Shown here in pieces: positions 34,232 to 46,317 of a DNA stretch of 64,000 nt (its first letter is position 1; every line of letters starts with the position of its first letter). The DNA comes from Mermis nigrescens. Its lineage: Eukaryota; Nematoda; Enoplea; Mermithida; Mermithidae. Made by a program: the position numbers and the translations under genes. The notes beneath the pieces were generated by a model. It saw nothing but the letters and a program-made list of their open reading frames with translations. It did not search any database and was not told the DNA's origin. The DNA lies in NCBI GenBank assembly GCA_036768485.1, contig JAVLUZ010000157.1:16495877-16559876 (forward strand), written 5' to 3'.

Positions 34232-35639
34232 TAAGCCTTCTTTTCCTATAGTCTCTTTCAAAATTCTTGAAACTTTTTTACATTAAGGTGATTCAGAAGT
34301 ATTAACAATTCAGCCGATTGGCAAAGAGCAATTTATTAGTATCCGCCTCTCGTGCTAATTGTACAAAGAACTATGTAACAATCCGAACTTCGCCATCGCT
34401 TCCCGTGTTCTATCGATACTACGTGACTTTTTCTAAAAATAGCGCAACTTGCGTAAATCATGCGAATTGACGTACCGCTTGATCCATTCATACTTCTAGC
34501 GAAACATCCCGCGATAATCGACAAAAATCGATGCATCGCGTATTACATTCATACTTGCTGCGAATTTTCGCATATTAGGTTTTCTTGCGATGCAACATGC
34601 GATTATTTTTTCGCGCATTGTTTCTTTATCCTTCCCTCGACTGACCCCATTACAAATTCAACGCATTGTCTAGTTGATACGAATAGGTAATGGAGCTAAA
34701 TCAGTTTAAAGAAACCCAGAAAAATCTGGGTTTAGTATAAAATAGCCAACAAGGTACGAAAAATATTGTTCTGTGGTTTTACAGTAATCTGTGGGAATTT
34801 TGTAATTCTGATGGGGGAAATCGCGTAAAGATTGATAAAATTGTTTTCGAGGTCCATTGTTTTGGGGGTCTTACAAGCGGTTGAGACATTCTGTTCTAAT
34901 GTGGCTGCTGATAGATTGCTAAGAAAACCGTGAATTAAAGTCAGTTTTAGGCTGCTTACACAGACCTTTTACGATGAACGGTATTCAGGGGGCTGAATGA
35001 TAGAGACCGCTTTTCCGAAATAAAAGGAGTATTTTTCATAAAAAGAGGAATTCAACATTTTGGAAGTCCGACAAAAACCAAAGAAATAGTAATACGCGCA
35101 CTTAACAATTTCAGAATTTGTCGCCCAATTTCTTACTTTTTCTTTAATTTTTTATTTAAAAAGTTTGGGCTTGAATATTCTGAGCATGTCAAAATTATCT
35201 GACTCTTCTCACCGACTTATTTTTATATAGTAATTTTGCGCGAACTTTCAAAATTTAGCAAAACCAATGAAACTTCGATTTTTTAGGATAAATTCGGCTT
35301 AAGCTGAAAATAATGCTCTTGAAATTTCGCTTTCGTACTCACTCGTTTATTCTAGAAATGAAACCTATTTTTACACAGTAATACACCTCTGCTTTAAAAA
35401 TCTAAGCTCGTTTACTGTATTCATTATAAGGAATTTATTTCGAAGAATTTTATTATCATTTTCCCAAATAATGTAAAAAAGCTTATACGACTGACCGACA
35501 ATGTTCGATATTTTGTCCCAAGCGAGATCTTCCTGCATACAAGCTCACAGAGCATGTCCAAAACGATAAGCTTGAATGAGGACGTGTTAAAATAGTCAAA
35601 AATTAACTTGTATCAAATGGTTTTACTGATGAAAAAGAT

Positions 35640-35860
35640 CATACATGTAACGGCTCGAAATTTAGGGAGGGGGATCCCCGTCCAATTTTTAGAAGAGGGG
35701 GAGGGGGTAAGTGACCTCATATTTTTGGCCAAAAACGGCCAAAAATCGCAAGTTCTTCCAAAAATGGGGGGGGGTTAAAAATTTTCTGACTTTTTTCAAA
35801 CTTTCAAAAATTTTCTGATTTAAAATTCCTTGACTTTCTCCAAATCCCCTGTTACATGTA
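35640..35860. mobile_element. ~220-bp MITE with 10-bp TSD
   Basis: Termini TACATGTAACGG and GTTACATGTA. Flanks TGAAAAAGAT (35630-35639) and TGACAAAGAT (35861-35870). A duplication of 9-10 bp suggests the Mutator-like class. The inverted partner is at about 37022-37262 in the other palindrome arm, so it inserted before the palindrome formed. Confidence 0.7.
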
Positions 35861-36706
35861 TGACAAAGATACAATTTAATCAACTTTATAATCTATATAG
35901 GCATGATGATGACCCATGCATGCTACACAATTAGCTATGTATGCTGCCCTCCTTGAAGTATGTATCGATGTGCAGTTCGAACATGCACTCGACGTTTTCT
36001 CCATTTACATAATGGCCGACTAGGGCCGTAAATCGTCAAAATTGACATTTCAATCGGAACTGCGTGTATAAAAAAGACGCGAATTCGCGTCAATCCCCAA
36101 TTTTGCGAATTCGCGTCCCCCGTCAATTTGTGGCTAAAAATAGTAACTTTTGACACTTTTCACGCAAAAACACGCGATGAAGTATGAATGGCAACGCGAA
36201 TTTTCGCACGATAGAATTTCTGGATTGCGCGATTTATTCTGCGCTGCGATTTTCGTAGTAAAGCCTCATTCATACTCCACGCATTGCGCCAAACATACAA
36301 AAATCGAAGCTGGCAAGATCAGATTTGCACGCGAATTCAATTCATGCTTTCGCGCGAATCGCAGGATTTTCTGCGACATGATTGTTCAATGCATACTTCC
36401 AGCGAAAATCGCAACGCAGAATAAATCGCACAATGCAAAAATTTCATCATGCGATAATTCGCGTTGCAATTCATACTTCATCGCGTGTTTTTGGGCAAAA
36501 AGTGTCAAAAGTTACTATTTTCAGCAACAAATTGACGACGGACGAGAATTCGCAAAATTGGAGATTGATGCGAATTCGCGTTTTCTTTATACATGCAACT
36601 CCGAATAAAATGTCAACTTTGAAGATTTACGGCCCTAGTCGGCCATTATGTAAATGGCACATAGTCGAATGCATATTCGAACTGCACATGCATGGTTCAT
36701 CGTCAC

Positions 36707-36973
36707 CACACCTGGGCGTGGGGGTTTTGGGGGGTATGCACCCCCAGAAACCAAAATACCCCTCCCAGAAATCAAAATACCCCCCCCCAGAATTCAATTT
36801 TTGAAAATTTTTTTCGTTTTTTTTCGCAATTTTTTGATGCCAATGGATAGTGCTTGATGAGAAACGTCGAAAAATGGTGTTTTTATCGCCATAACCACCA
36901 TTTTTAAGGCCATTTTTCGACCTTCAAAAAAATCTTGCACCTCCCCCCAGAATTTTCTTGCTGCCCACGTATG
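36707..36973 (+). mobile_element. hAT-like MITE copy with perfect TSD ATCGTCAC
   Basis: Starts CACACCTGGGCGTG, ends GCTGCCCACGTATG; identical ATCGTCAC at 36699-36706 and 36974-36981. 267 bp, no coding content. A useful reference copy for the family. Confidence 0.92.
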
Positions 36974-38505
36974 ATCGTCACGCCTACTTAGATTATAAAG
37001 TTGATTAAATGATATCTTTGTCAATCATGTAACGGGGAGGGGTTGGAGAAAGTCAGAAAATCTTAAATTAGAAAATTTTTGAAATTTTGAAAAAGACAGA
37101 AAATTTTTTGCCCTTCCCCCATTTTCGGAAGAACTTGCGATTTTTGGCCCTTTTTTTGCCAAAAATTGGAAGTCAGTTACCCCTTCCCACTCTTCTAAAA
37201 ATTGGACGGGGAGCTCAATCCCTAAATTTTGAGCCGTTACATGTATGATCTTTGTCATCATTAAAACCATTTAATACAATTTAATTTTTGACTATTTTAA
37301 TACGTCATCATTCAAGCTAATCGTTTTTCACATGCTGCGCGGGCTTGTGAGCAGAAAGATCTCGCATGGGACAAAATATCGAACATTGTCGGCTAGTCAG
37401 TTAAGTTTTTTCACATTATTTGGGAAAATGATAAAAAAATTCTTCGAAATAAATTCTTTACAACGAATAAAGTAAAAGAGCTTAGATTTTTAAAGCGTAT
37501 GTGTATTACTGTGTAAAAATAGGTTTCATTTCTAGAATAAACGAGTGAGTACGAAAGCGAAATGTCAAAGAGCATTATTTTCAGCTTAAGCCGAATTTAT
37601 CCTAAAAAATCGAAGTTTCATTGGTTTTGCTAAATTTTGAAAGTTCGCGCAAAATTACTATATAAAAATAAGTCGGTGAGAAGAGTCAGATAATTTTGAC
37701 ATGCTCAGAATATTCAAGCCCAAACTTTTTAAATAAAAAAATAAAGAAAAAGTAAGAAATTGGGCGACAAATTCTGAAATTGTTAAGTGCGCGTATTACT
37801 ATTCCTTTGGTTTTTGTCGGACTTCCAAAATGTTGAATTCCTCTTTTTATGAAAAATGCTCCTTTTATTCCGGAAAAGCGGTCGCTATCATTTAGCCCTA
37901 TGAATACCGTTCATCGTAAAACGTCTGTGTAAGCAGCCTAAAACTGACTTTAATTCACGGTTGTTTTAGCAATTTATTAGCAGTCACACTAGAAGAGAAT
38001 GTCTCATACGCTTATCAGAGCCCTAAAATAATGGACCTCTAAAAATTTTTATCAATCTTTATGCGATTTCCCCATCAGAATTTGAAAATTCCCACAGATT
38101 ACTGTAGAAACACAGAACAGTATTTTTCGTACCTTTTTGGCCATTTTATACTGAACCCAGATTTTTCTGTGTTTCTTTAAACTGATTTAGCTCTATTACC
38201 TATTCGTATCAAGCGGACAATGCGTTGATTTTGTAATGGGGTGAGTCGAGAAAATGAAAAACAAAAAATGCGCGAAAAAATCGTGCGATATTTCGCAAGA
38301 TTCACAGAAAAAATCGCACGTTGCATCACAGGAAAACCCAATTTGCGAAAATACGCAGCAAGCATGAGTGGAACAAGCGATGCGTCGATTGTTGCGAATT
38401 ATCGCGCGATTGTCCGCAAGAAGTATGAATGGATCAAGCGATACATCAATTCGCACGATTTTCACAAGTTGCACTATTTTTAGGAAAAGTCACGCCACAT
38501 AATCC

Positions 38506-39120
38506 TGTGACGTGGTCCTGCGTGATGTATGAATGAGCCTCAAGGGTCAAGATGGTGTAAAACTGGCTAAATTAAGAAGAACATATCAAAAATTTAATCT
38601 AATAGATCTACCAGATATTCATTGGTTAGACCACTACACCCTGGATCCCAGGGTCCCAGAATCAACGAGCCCTAAAAATTCGAAAGATCATAGCGTTGAA
38701 TTTTTCAATTTGATAAGTGTTTTATACCACTGTGTATTCGGGAAGTTATGTCTTTCATGTGACTCTCGTGAATCCTTCGGTACTAAAATGGTTGTGATAA
38801 ATTAATAAAAATAGAAAAATCTAAATTCCTTCATGCATCTTAAAAGGTGTCCATTGTTGCAAGCACTGAACAAAAAAGTTTCTTTCGATCGCAGGAACTG
38901 TTAAGTATTTGTTTCAATAATTAACGACGTCACAAAGTTAATAGTGCTTTCAACTCTACTATATTATGTGAAAGACTGTTTGTATGTTCGGGGTTGGCTC
39001 CGGCCTCATAACACTTGGTGGGCTGACGTCTGGGCTCGAGCTCGGCCTACCGGCTAGGGGTGCAGTAGCGACATTTGAATTTCACCAACCCCACCCATGC
39101 ACCCTGCACAGGGTTGAGGT
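38506..39120. other. No gene recognised
   Basis: Sequence between the palindrome and the tandem duplication. A GC-richer stretch at about 38990-39130 (GGCTCCGGCCTC, GGGCTCGAGCTCGGCC) contains small palindromes. The frame 38984-39256 has no known domain. Confidence 0.35.
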
Positions 39121-39121
39121 G

Positions 39122-40150
39122 GGAGGCGTCCCCAAGCTGATGCATGGCCGATTTCGGCACATGGCCGATTTTTTCCGAATTTCGAAATTCGGAATAAATT
39201 CTCTTACACTATTTTCGGTTCACGGTACTTTTGCCGCTGCGTCCGTTATAACATAGGATCGAACTAAATACAGCCTTTATAATGCTACAAGATAGGCATA
39301 GCTATATAGTACAATGCTGTGATATAAGATACCCTGTCTGTGCCATAACATGCAGTGATATAAGATTAGAGATACCCTATGAGTGATATAAGATATCACA
39401 TGATATATGAAACCCTATGCTACAACGAACAAAAAAATTTTTAAAGCATCAAAAATATGGTTTGACCAGAAACATTTTCCAAAACATCCCAAAACATCAA
39501 AAATATGGGTTTGACCAAAAAAATTTCCAGAACATCTCAAGACATCAAAAATATGATTTTGGCTGAAGAATTTTCAAAACCATTCTGTAACGTCAAAAAT
39601 ATGGATATGATCAAAAAATGTATAGGAATTAAGCGGGGGGCGTCCCTATGATTATGCATGGCCGATTTCAGGACATAGCCGATTTTTTGCCAAATTTCGA
39701 AAATCGGATTAAATTCAGTTTTCACTATTTTCGGTTCACGGTACTTTTGCCGCTGCATGCGTTATAACATAGGATCGGACGTAATATAGCCTACATAATG
39801 CTACAAGATGGGCAATGCTATACGGTACAATGATGTGATATAAGATACCCTGTCTGTGCCATAACCTGCAGTGATATAAGATAAGAAATACCCTCTGCTA
39901 TAACAAATGAGTGTTATAAGATATAACGTGATATATGACACCCATTGCTACAACAAACAAACAATTTTTAAATCATCAAAAATAGAGTTTGAAGAAAAAA
40001 ATTTTCAAAAACATTCCAAAACATCAAAAATATGTGTTTGACCAAAAAAATTTCCAGAACATCCCAAAACATGAATAATATGATTTTGACTAAAGAATTT
40101 TCATAACCATTCTGTAACGTCAAAAATATGGATTTGATCAAGAAAATGGT
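39122..40150. repeat. Tandem duplication of a ~515-bp unit
   Basis: Two diverged units (about 39122-39637 and 39638-40150) share GGCGTCCC...ATGCATGGCCGATTTC, TTCGGTTCACGGTACTTTTGCCGCTGC, GTTATAACATAGGATCG, several GTGATATAAGATA repeats and a tail of AACATC..AAAATATG repeats. No coding region. Confidence 0.75.
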
Positions 40151-40249
40151 TGATAAAAAACATCTTAAGAAATCCAAAAAATAAAATATGGTTTTTACCA
40201 ACAATTTTTTTAGAAATATCCGAAAAACATCAAAAGTCCCAAAAAATTA

Positions 40250-41795
40250 AAAAATACAGGAGACATCTCGATTATATATAGCTATCAGGCCTATTTTCAA
40301 CCCGGGCAACGCCGTTTACCTTAGCTAGTAATACATAAAAGACTCCAACGTTTTTAGAGCCAAAGATTTTGACCTTATTATGTTTAACGGTGAATATGAT
40401 CTAAAACATATAAAATTATCGAAATAATCGCAAAAAATTTTCAATATAGAGGATAAGTTAGATATACACGTGATACACTCGAGTCAAAAAGAACAAGCTG
40501 ATATTTTAAACTTAAAAATGATTGAGCAAATGGAGCGAAAAATTAGATAAGCTTGATTAGCTTTCTTAGGACTTTAAGGGGATCAATGAGTACGTCGAAC
40601 TGCTATAAGTTCGAAATTAAAGTTGACTCACTGAATTTTTTAAAGCAGCCTTTATTCCAATTAGCGGGCCTAACGTAAAATACATGAATAAAGTATCAAA
40701 TACGAAATCCAAGGACAGCAGCTAGCGTGCACTCCTCGTATATTTCGCTTTTCCTACATGCTTTAATTAAATCGTAATTCCGGATTTAAAAATATTTTAA
40801 GTCCAAAGGGCTAGATTAGTTTTAGCTTTTCACGTCATATTGCACACTATCAAATAAGCGAATGAATTATTATTATTCAGAGTCAGATATCAATGCTTTC
40901 TGACTAACACTATCATTGGCTGTTCTTTTACCGTGACGTTTTTAAAACCTACGATACCATGACAGGACGACATTCTGGCCTATGTTACACTTGCTTTACA
41001 TACCCTGGTTAGCTTCATTTTCTGCGATTTTTTAAGCTCGCTCTAAATTGCATGTTATTCTTTTGCAAGAATTATCATTTTATGAGTGAAGAAAATTATT
41101 ACGAAGCATATCATAGGCGGTGGACATACATTCAAAGAGAAGAAAAATAGATTTCCCTATGTTAAACACAACCAGGGGATGCTAATATACATTTAAAAAG
41201 GAATAGACTGCTGAGTTTCATCATTGAAACCATATACTCATCTCAAAGTTTTGTGATATCACTGTCAATATGCAATAAATGCACATTTTGTACTGCCTTA
41301 TAATTTTTCATGAAGCTAAAGCATTAAAAATGATCTAACTGGAGCTAAAATGAGGCTAGACAAAGTTTTAGCCACAGAATTTCGAAAGGTCAGAAAAATG
41401 CGTTTAAATTGATCGGCTATTTTGTCTTTGTTATTGCATTGACTCAGGCAGGGATCGAACTGACCTCACGCCCTCAAACATTGAAGTCAACTTTAATGTC
41501 CCAACACAGCACGAATTAAAATTAGACCCAAGTGAACGGGTTTTAGGTCCGAACTGCCAAATAGTTTTGAATAAGTTTAGTTTTAGTATGAAATCAAATT
41601 TTTAAGTTCTAAATGGAATATTGTATATGTATAAGACGCATTTTATGTTTGAACTTTTAAGGTTTCAATAAAAAGTTAAATCTTTTGCAATGACAGAATT
41701 TTCGTACAAAACCAAAATTTATGAGATTGGGTTTTCTTATGTTTTTATAACCTCGTTAGCTTGATTTTTTTCGTCCTATACAACACTAACGTTAC
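40250..41795. other. No gene recognised; a tRNA-like B box near 41450-41480
   Basis: Low-information AT-rich sequence. On the minus strand near 41450-41520 there is a B-box-like AGTTCGATCCC with a weak A-box-like segment, perhaps a decayed SINE. Confidence 0.3.
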
Positions 41796-42789
41796 TCAAT
41801 GGTAGTAATGGCCGGCAGCTTGGGGGGCAACGCTGTAGGATAGCCCTATGTTATAACATAGGCGATGACGTAAAAATCTGCACCCTGACGTCATCCCAGG
41901 GTGCAACGTTAAAGAATATAGAAGATTTGGACGGCTAGAGGGGTGTGTAAGGGGAGGGGGCTCCCACCGCGCCGCCTGTTATAGCATGGTCTATCTTGCA
42001 GTGTTGTTCCTCAGGTTGCATGGTCGATCTAGGGATATCAGCTGGTGTGCCAAAAATGCTAAAATGGCATAAAACAGGTACGTGGCTGGCCGTCCTATTT
42101 GGGGGGACCAGCACTGATTTGGGAGGACTATGCCCAAAAATAGCACGAAACAACGTTTAAAAAGTCCGATTTTTCTGAATTTTGGGGGGTCAGGACCCTA
42201 TTTCCCCAGATCTACGTGTCTGCTTAAAAATTATGTATCTGGTCAAGCATTTTTCCGATTTTCGCCCTATTTTATCTAGAAATTTTCCCTGCTGAGATGC
42301 TTCCCGCATGCATGCCTTGTTGTATGTATTTTTACTGTTCGAAGAAAGCACGTACACAACAATACGAATAAATAAGTAATGTACAACTAATTTTGCTAAA
42401 AATTACAGTAAAAATGAACGAGGCAGCCATATTGATCAGCGAATACATCGGATATGCTGCAAATGTGATCTGTTTCGTTTGATAATGAGAAATACGATAT
42501 GACAATACGTCGCAGGTTGAACATGAAAAAATTCGCAGTAATTTCAAGTGATTTCTAGGCATCTCATCCGTAGATGCGAAGCAGGGCGGTTCTGGGGGTC
42601 AGCCTTCAGCCTCAAAAATAGGCATAAATTGATGGTCATTGCAGCAAAAAATTTTAATTTTCATCAATTCCCAGAAACTTTTCCATTTAGGCCCCCTCCC
42701 GTGTATGTCTCGTCTCCCACTCATTTGCATGGGTCTGCATACTACCGAAAACTTTGCCGTTTAAAAACAATTATTGATATATTTTTTGT

Positions 42790-43235
42790 GAAGTCGTGGA
42801 AATTTTTTGACAAGTTGTGGAAATTTTTTGTCAAGTTGTGAAATATTTTTGTAAACTTGTGAAATATTTTTGTCACGTTGTGAAATTTTTTTGTCAAGTT
42901 GTGAAATATTTTTTTCACGTCGTGGAAATTTTTTGTCAAGTTGTGAAAATTTTTTGTCAAGTTGTGAAAATTTTTTGTCAAGTTGTGAAAATTTTTTGTC
43001 AAGTTGTGAAATATTTTTACATGCTTAAGCATAGTACTTTTGTCAAGTTGTGAAATATTTTTGTCACGTTGTGGAAATTTTTTGTCAAGTTGTGAAAATT
43101 TTTTGTCAAGTTGTGGAAATTTTTTGTCAAGTTGTGGAAAATTTTTGTCAAGTTGTGAAAATTTTTTGTCAAGTTGTGAAAATTTTTTGTCGAGTTGTGA
43201 AATATTTTTGTCACGTTGCGAAATATTTTTGTAAA
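42790..43235. repeat. 21-bp tandem array in the left foldback arm
   Basis: About 21 units of GTCAAGTTGTGAAAATTTTTT, with one TACATGCTTAAGCATAGTACTTTT spacer near 43018-43041. Because the period is a multiple of three, all frames show artificial 7-residue repeats. Confidence 0.85.
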
Positions 43236-44249
43236 ATTTTTATATTTTGCTGAAAGTATGCAGTTTTACAAATTTTTTGCTAAAATAATAGGAATTCATC
43301 CATCGGCCAAAAAAAGGAAAAATAACGAAAATATGAGTTTTAAGCACTCAATTCTGGTGTCTCAGCTTGATCAAAAGCTGTTTACACCTTAAAAATCAAA
43401 ATTGCTTCAATTCTGCATCATGAATGCAGATATACTGCATCCATGACCCCAGCTGGCACGACGTGGACGTATGAAGCTCGCCAGCCATGAGATAATATAA
43501 AAAAACATTATTAGCACAATGTACAAAAAAGGAAATAGGACAGTGTATGATCGCAGGGTGTAAATAACGTAAGTATTTACCGCTCGGCCAGTCAAACAAG
43601 TATACGTGCGCCCACGAACTCTTTTCAAGGAGGTAGCGCACGCACCTTTTCACTTCACCAGGCACACTGTACACCCCAACCGCCACTAACCCGGATCGCG
43701 GGGTACGGCTGAGAATGTACAACAAAACAAAATCGAAAACGAACAGAGGCCGCTACACATCGCCGGCACTTGCTCCTCACAAGGCACGACATGTAAAGGG
43801 GAAACAAAACAAAATTCAGAAAAAATAATAAAGGTATACACGTGTCCACGAACCTGTTTCACCAGGGTAACACGTGCACCCTACAATCAAAAGCCGAACG
43901 GTAAAGTACAATAATCGGGGACCAAAGAACGTTTATCATACACAACCCTATAATCTTTTTTGTACATTGTGCTAATAATGTTTTTTATATTATCTCATGG
44001 CTGGCGAGCTTCATACGTCCACGTCGTGCTAGCTGGGGTCATGGATGCAGTATATCTGCATTCATGATGCAGAATTGAAGCAATTTTGATTTTTAAGGTG
44101 CAAACAGCTTCTGATCAAGCTGAGACACCAGAATTGAGTGCTTAAAACTCATATTTTCGTTATTTTTTCCTTTTTTTGGCCGATGGATGAATTCCTTTTA
44201 TTTTAGAAAAAACTTGTAAAACTGCATACTTTCAGCAAAATATAAAAAT

Positions 44250-44530
44250 TTTACAAAAATATTTCGCAACGTGACAAAAATATTTCACAACTCGACAAAA
44301 AATTTCACAACTTGACAAAAAATTTTCACAACTTGACAAAAAATTTCCACAACTTGACGAAAAATTTCCACAACTTGACAAAAAATTTTCACAACTTGAC
44401 AAAAAAATTTCCACAACGTGACAAAAATATTTCACAACTTGACAAAAGTACTATGCTTAAGCATGTAAAAATATTTCACAACTTGACAAAAAATTTTCAC
44501 AACTTGTCAAAAAATTTTCACGACTTCACA
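44250..44530. repeat. 21-bp tandem array in the right foldback arm
   Basis: Inverse counterpart of 42790-43235 with about 13 units (ACAAAAAATTTTCACAACTTG) and the same ATGCTTAAGCAT spacer near 44451-44466. The two arms differ in unit number, as expected from slippage after the inverted copies formed. Confidence 0.85.
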
Positions 44531-45093
44531 AAAAATATATCAATAATTGTTTTTAAACGGCAAAGTTTTCGGTAGTATGCAAACCCATGCAAATGAGTGG
44601 GAGACGAGACATACACGGGAGGGGGCCTAAATGGAAAAGTTTCTGGTAATTGATGAAAATTAAAATTTTTTGCTGCAATGACCATCAATTTATGCCTATT
44701 TTTGAGGCTGCAGTCTGACCCCCAGAACCGCCCTGCTTCGCATCTACGGATGAGATGCCTAGAAATCATTTGAAATAACTGCGAATTTTTTCATGTTCAA
44801 CCTGCGACGTATTGTCATATCGTATTTCTCTTTATCAAACGAAACAGATCACATTTGCAGCATATCCGATGTATTCGCTGATCAATATGGCTGCCTCGTT
44901 CATTTTTACTGTAATTTTTAGCAAAATTAGTTGTACATTACTTATTTATTCGTATTGTTGTGTACGTGCTTTCTTCGAACAGTAAAAATACATACAACAA
45001 GGCATGCATGCGGGAAGCATCTCAGCAGGGAAAATTTCTAGATAAAATAGGGCTAAAATCGGGAAAATGCTTGACCAGATACATAATTTTTAA

Positions 45094-46316
45094 GCAGACA
45101 CGTAGATCCGGGGAAATAGGGTCCTGACCCCCCAAAATTCAGAAAAATCGGACTTCTTAAACGTTGTTTCGTGCTATTTTTGGGCATAGTCCTCCCAAAT
45201 CAGTGCTGGTCCCCCCAAATAGGACGGCCATCCACGTACCTGTTTTATGCCATTTTAGCATTTTTGGCACACCAGCTGATACCCCTAGATCCACCATGCA
45301 ACCTGAGGAACAACACTGCAAGATAGACCATGCTATAACAGGCGGCGCGTAGGGAGCTCCCTCCTCCCTTACACAACCGCCTAGCCGTCCAAATCTTCTA
45401 TATTCTTCAACGTTGCACCCTGGGATGACGTCAGGGTGCAGATTTTTACGTCATCGCCTATGTTATAACACGGGCTATCCTACGGCGTTGCCCCCAGGCT
45501 GCAGACACGTAGATCTGGGGAAATAGGGTCCTGACCCCCCAAAATTCAGAAAAATCGGACTTTTTAAACGTTGCTTCGTGCTGTTTTTGGGCATAGTCCT
45601 CCCAAATCAGTGCTGGTCCCCCCAAATAGGACGGCCAGCCACGTACCTGTTTTATGCCATTTTAGCATTTTTGGCACACCAGCTGATACCCCTAGATCGA
45701 CCATGCAACCTGAGGAACAACACTGCAAGATAGACCATGCTATAACAGGCGGCGCGGTGGGAGCCCCCTCCCTTAAGCACCCCCTAGCCGTCCAAATCTT
45801 CTATATTCTTTAACGTTGCACCCTGTGATGACGTCAGGGTGCAGATTTTTACGTCATCGCCTATGTTATAACATGGGCTATCCTACAGCGTTGCCCCCAG
45901 GCTGCAGACACGTAGATCTGGGGAAATAAGGTCTGACCCCCAAAATTCAGAAAAATCGGACTTTTTAAACGTTGTTTCGTGCTATTTTTGGGCATAGTCC
46001 TCCCAAATCAGTGCTGGTCCCCCCAAATAGGACGACCAGCCACGTACCTGTTTTATGCCATTTTAGCATTTTTGGCACACCAGCTGATACCCCTAGATCG
46101 ACCATGCAACCTGAGGAACAACACTGCAAGATAGACCATGCTATAACAGGCGGCGCGGTGGGAGCCCCCCTCCCTTACACACCCCCCTAGCCGTCCAAAT
46201 CTTCTATATTCTTTAACGTTGCACCCTGGGATGACGTCAGGGTGCAGATTTTTACGTCATCGCCTATGTTATAACATGGGCTATCCTACAGCGTTGCCCC
46301 CAGGCTGCCGGCCATT
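45094..46316. repeat. Three tandem ~405-bp units in the right foldback arm
   Basis: GCAGACACGTAGATC begins units at 45094, 45500 and 45904 (spacing 406 and 404). Each has the same order: GACCCCCCAAAATTC, CAAATCAGTGCTGGTCC, CTATAACAGGCGGCGC, TGACGTCAGGGTGC, TTATAACA. The left arm has a single unit (about 41815-42230). Each unit opens a similar ~75-codon frame, but that similarity simply follows from the DNA repeat. Confidence 0.88.
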
Positions 46317-46317
46317 A

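Larger units (their letters stand above)
34418..38505. repeat. Giant imperfect palindrome, about 4.1 kb
   Basis: The left half (34418-36265) and right half (36395-38505) are inverted copies around a spacer of ~130 bp. The outer arms (34418-35930 and 36975-38505) include a shared internal MITE. The inner arms (35955-36265 and 36395-36695) match around TTCATACTTC...GCG blocks. A hAT-like MITE (36707-36973) occurs only on the right side, so it came later. Frames such as 36150-36608 reflect the palindrome and are not supported as genes. Confidence 0.8.
41808..46317. mobile_element. Large foldback element with ~1.7-kb inverted arms
   Basis: The termini are GTAGTAATGGCCGGCAGC and its reverse complement. 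The left arm runs 41808-43531 and the right arm 43960-46317, with a ~430-bp unique centre. Both arms contain a 21-bp array, a GACCCCCCAAAATTC block and CTATGTTATAACATAGG palindromes. The right arm is longer because one outer unit is present three times. CTCAAT flanks both ends (41792-41797; 46323-46328), a possible target duplication. No conserved protein frame; it depends on others for movement. Confidence 0.75.

Noticed and set aside
36150..36804. Overlapping frames of 152 and 140 codons at the centre of the palindrome
   Set aside because: No domain, they overlap in different frames, and one runs into a MITE with a confirmed target duplication.
45164..46190. Three similar ~75-codon frames as a gene family
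   Set aside because: They lie in three tandem DNA units and match at DNA level equally in and outside the frames; an inverted copy exists in the other arm.
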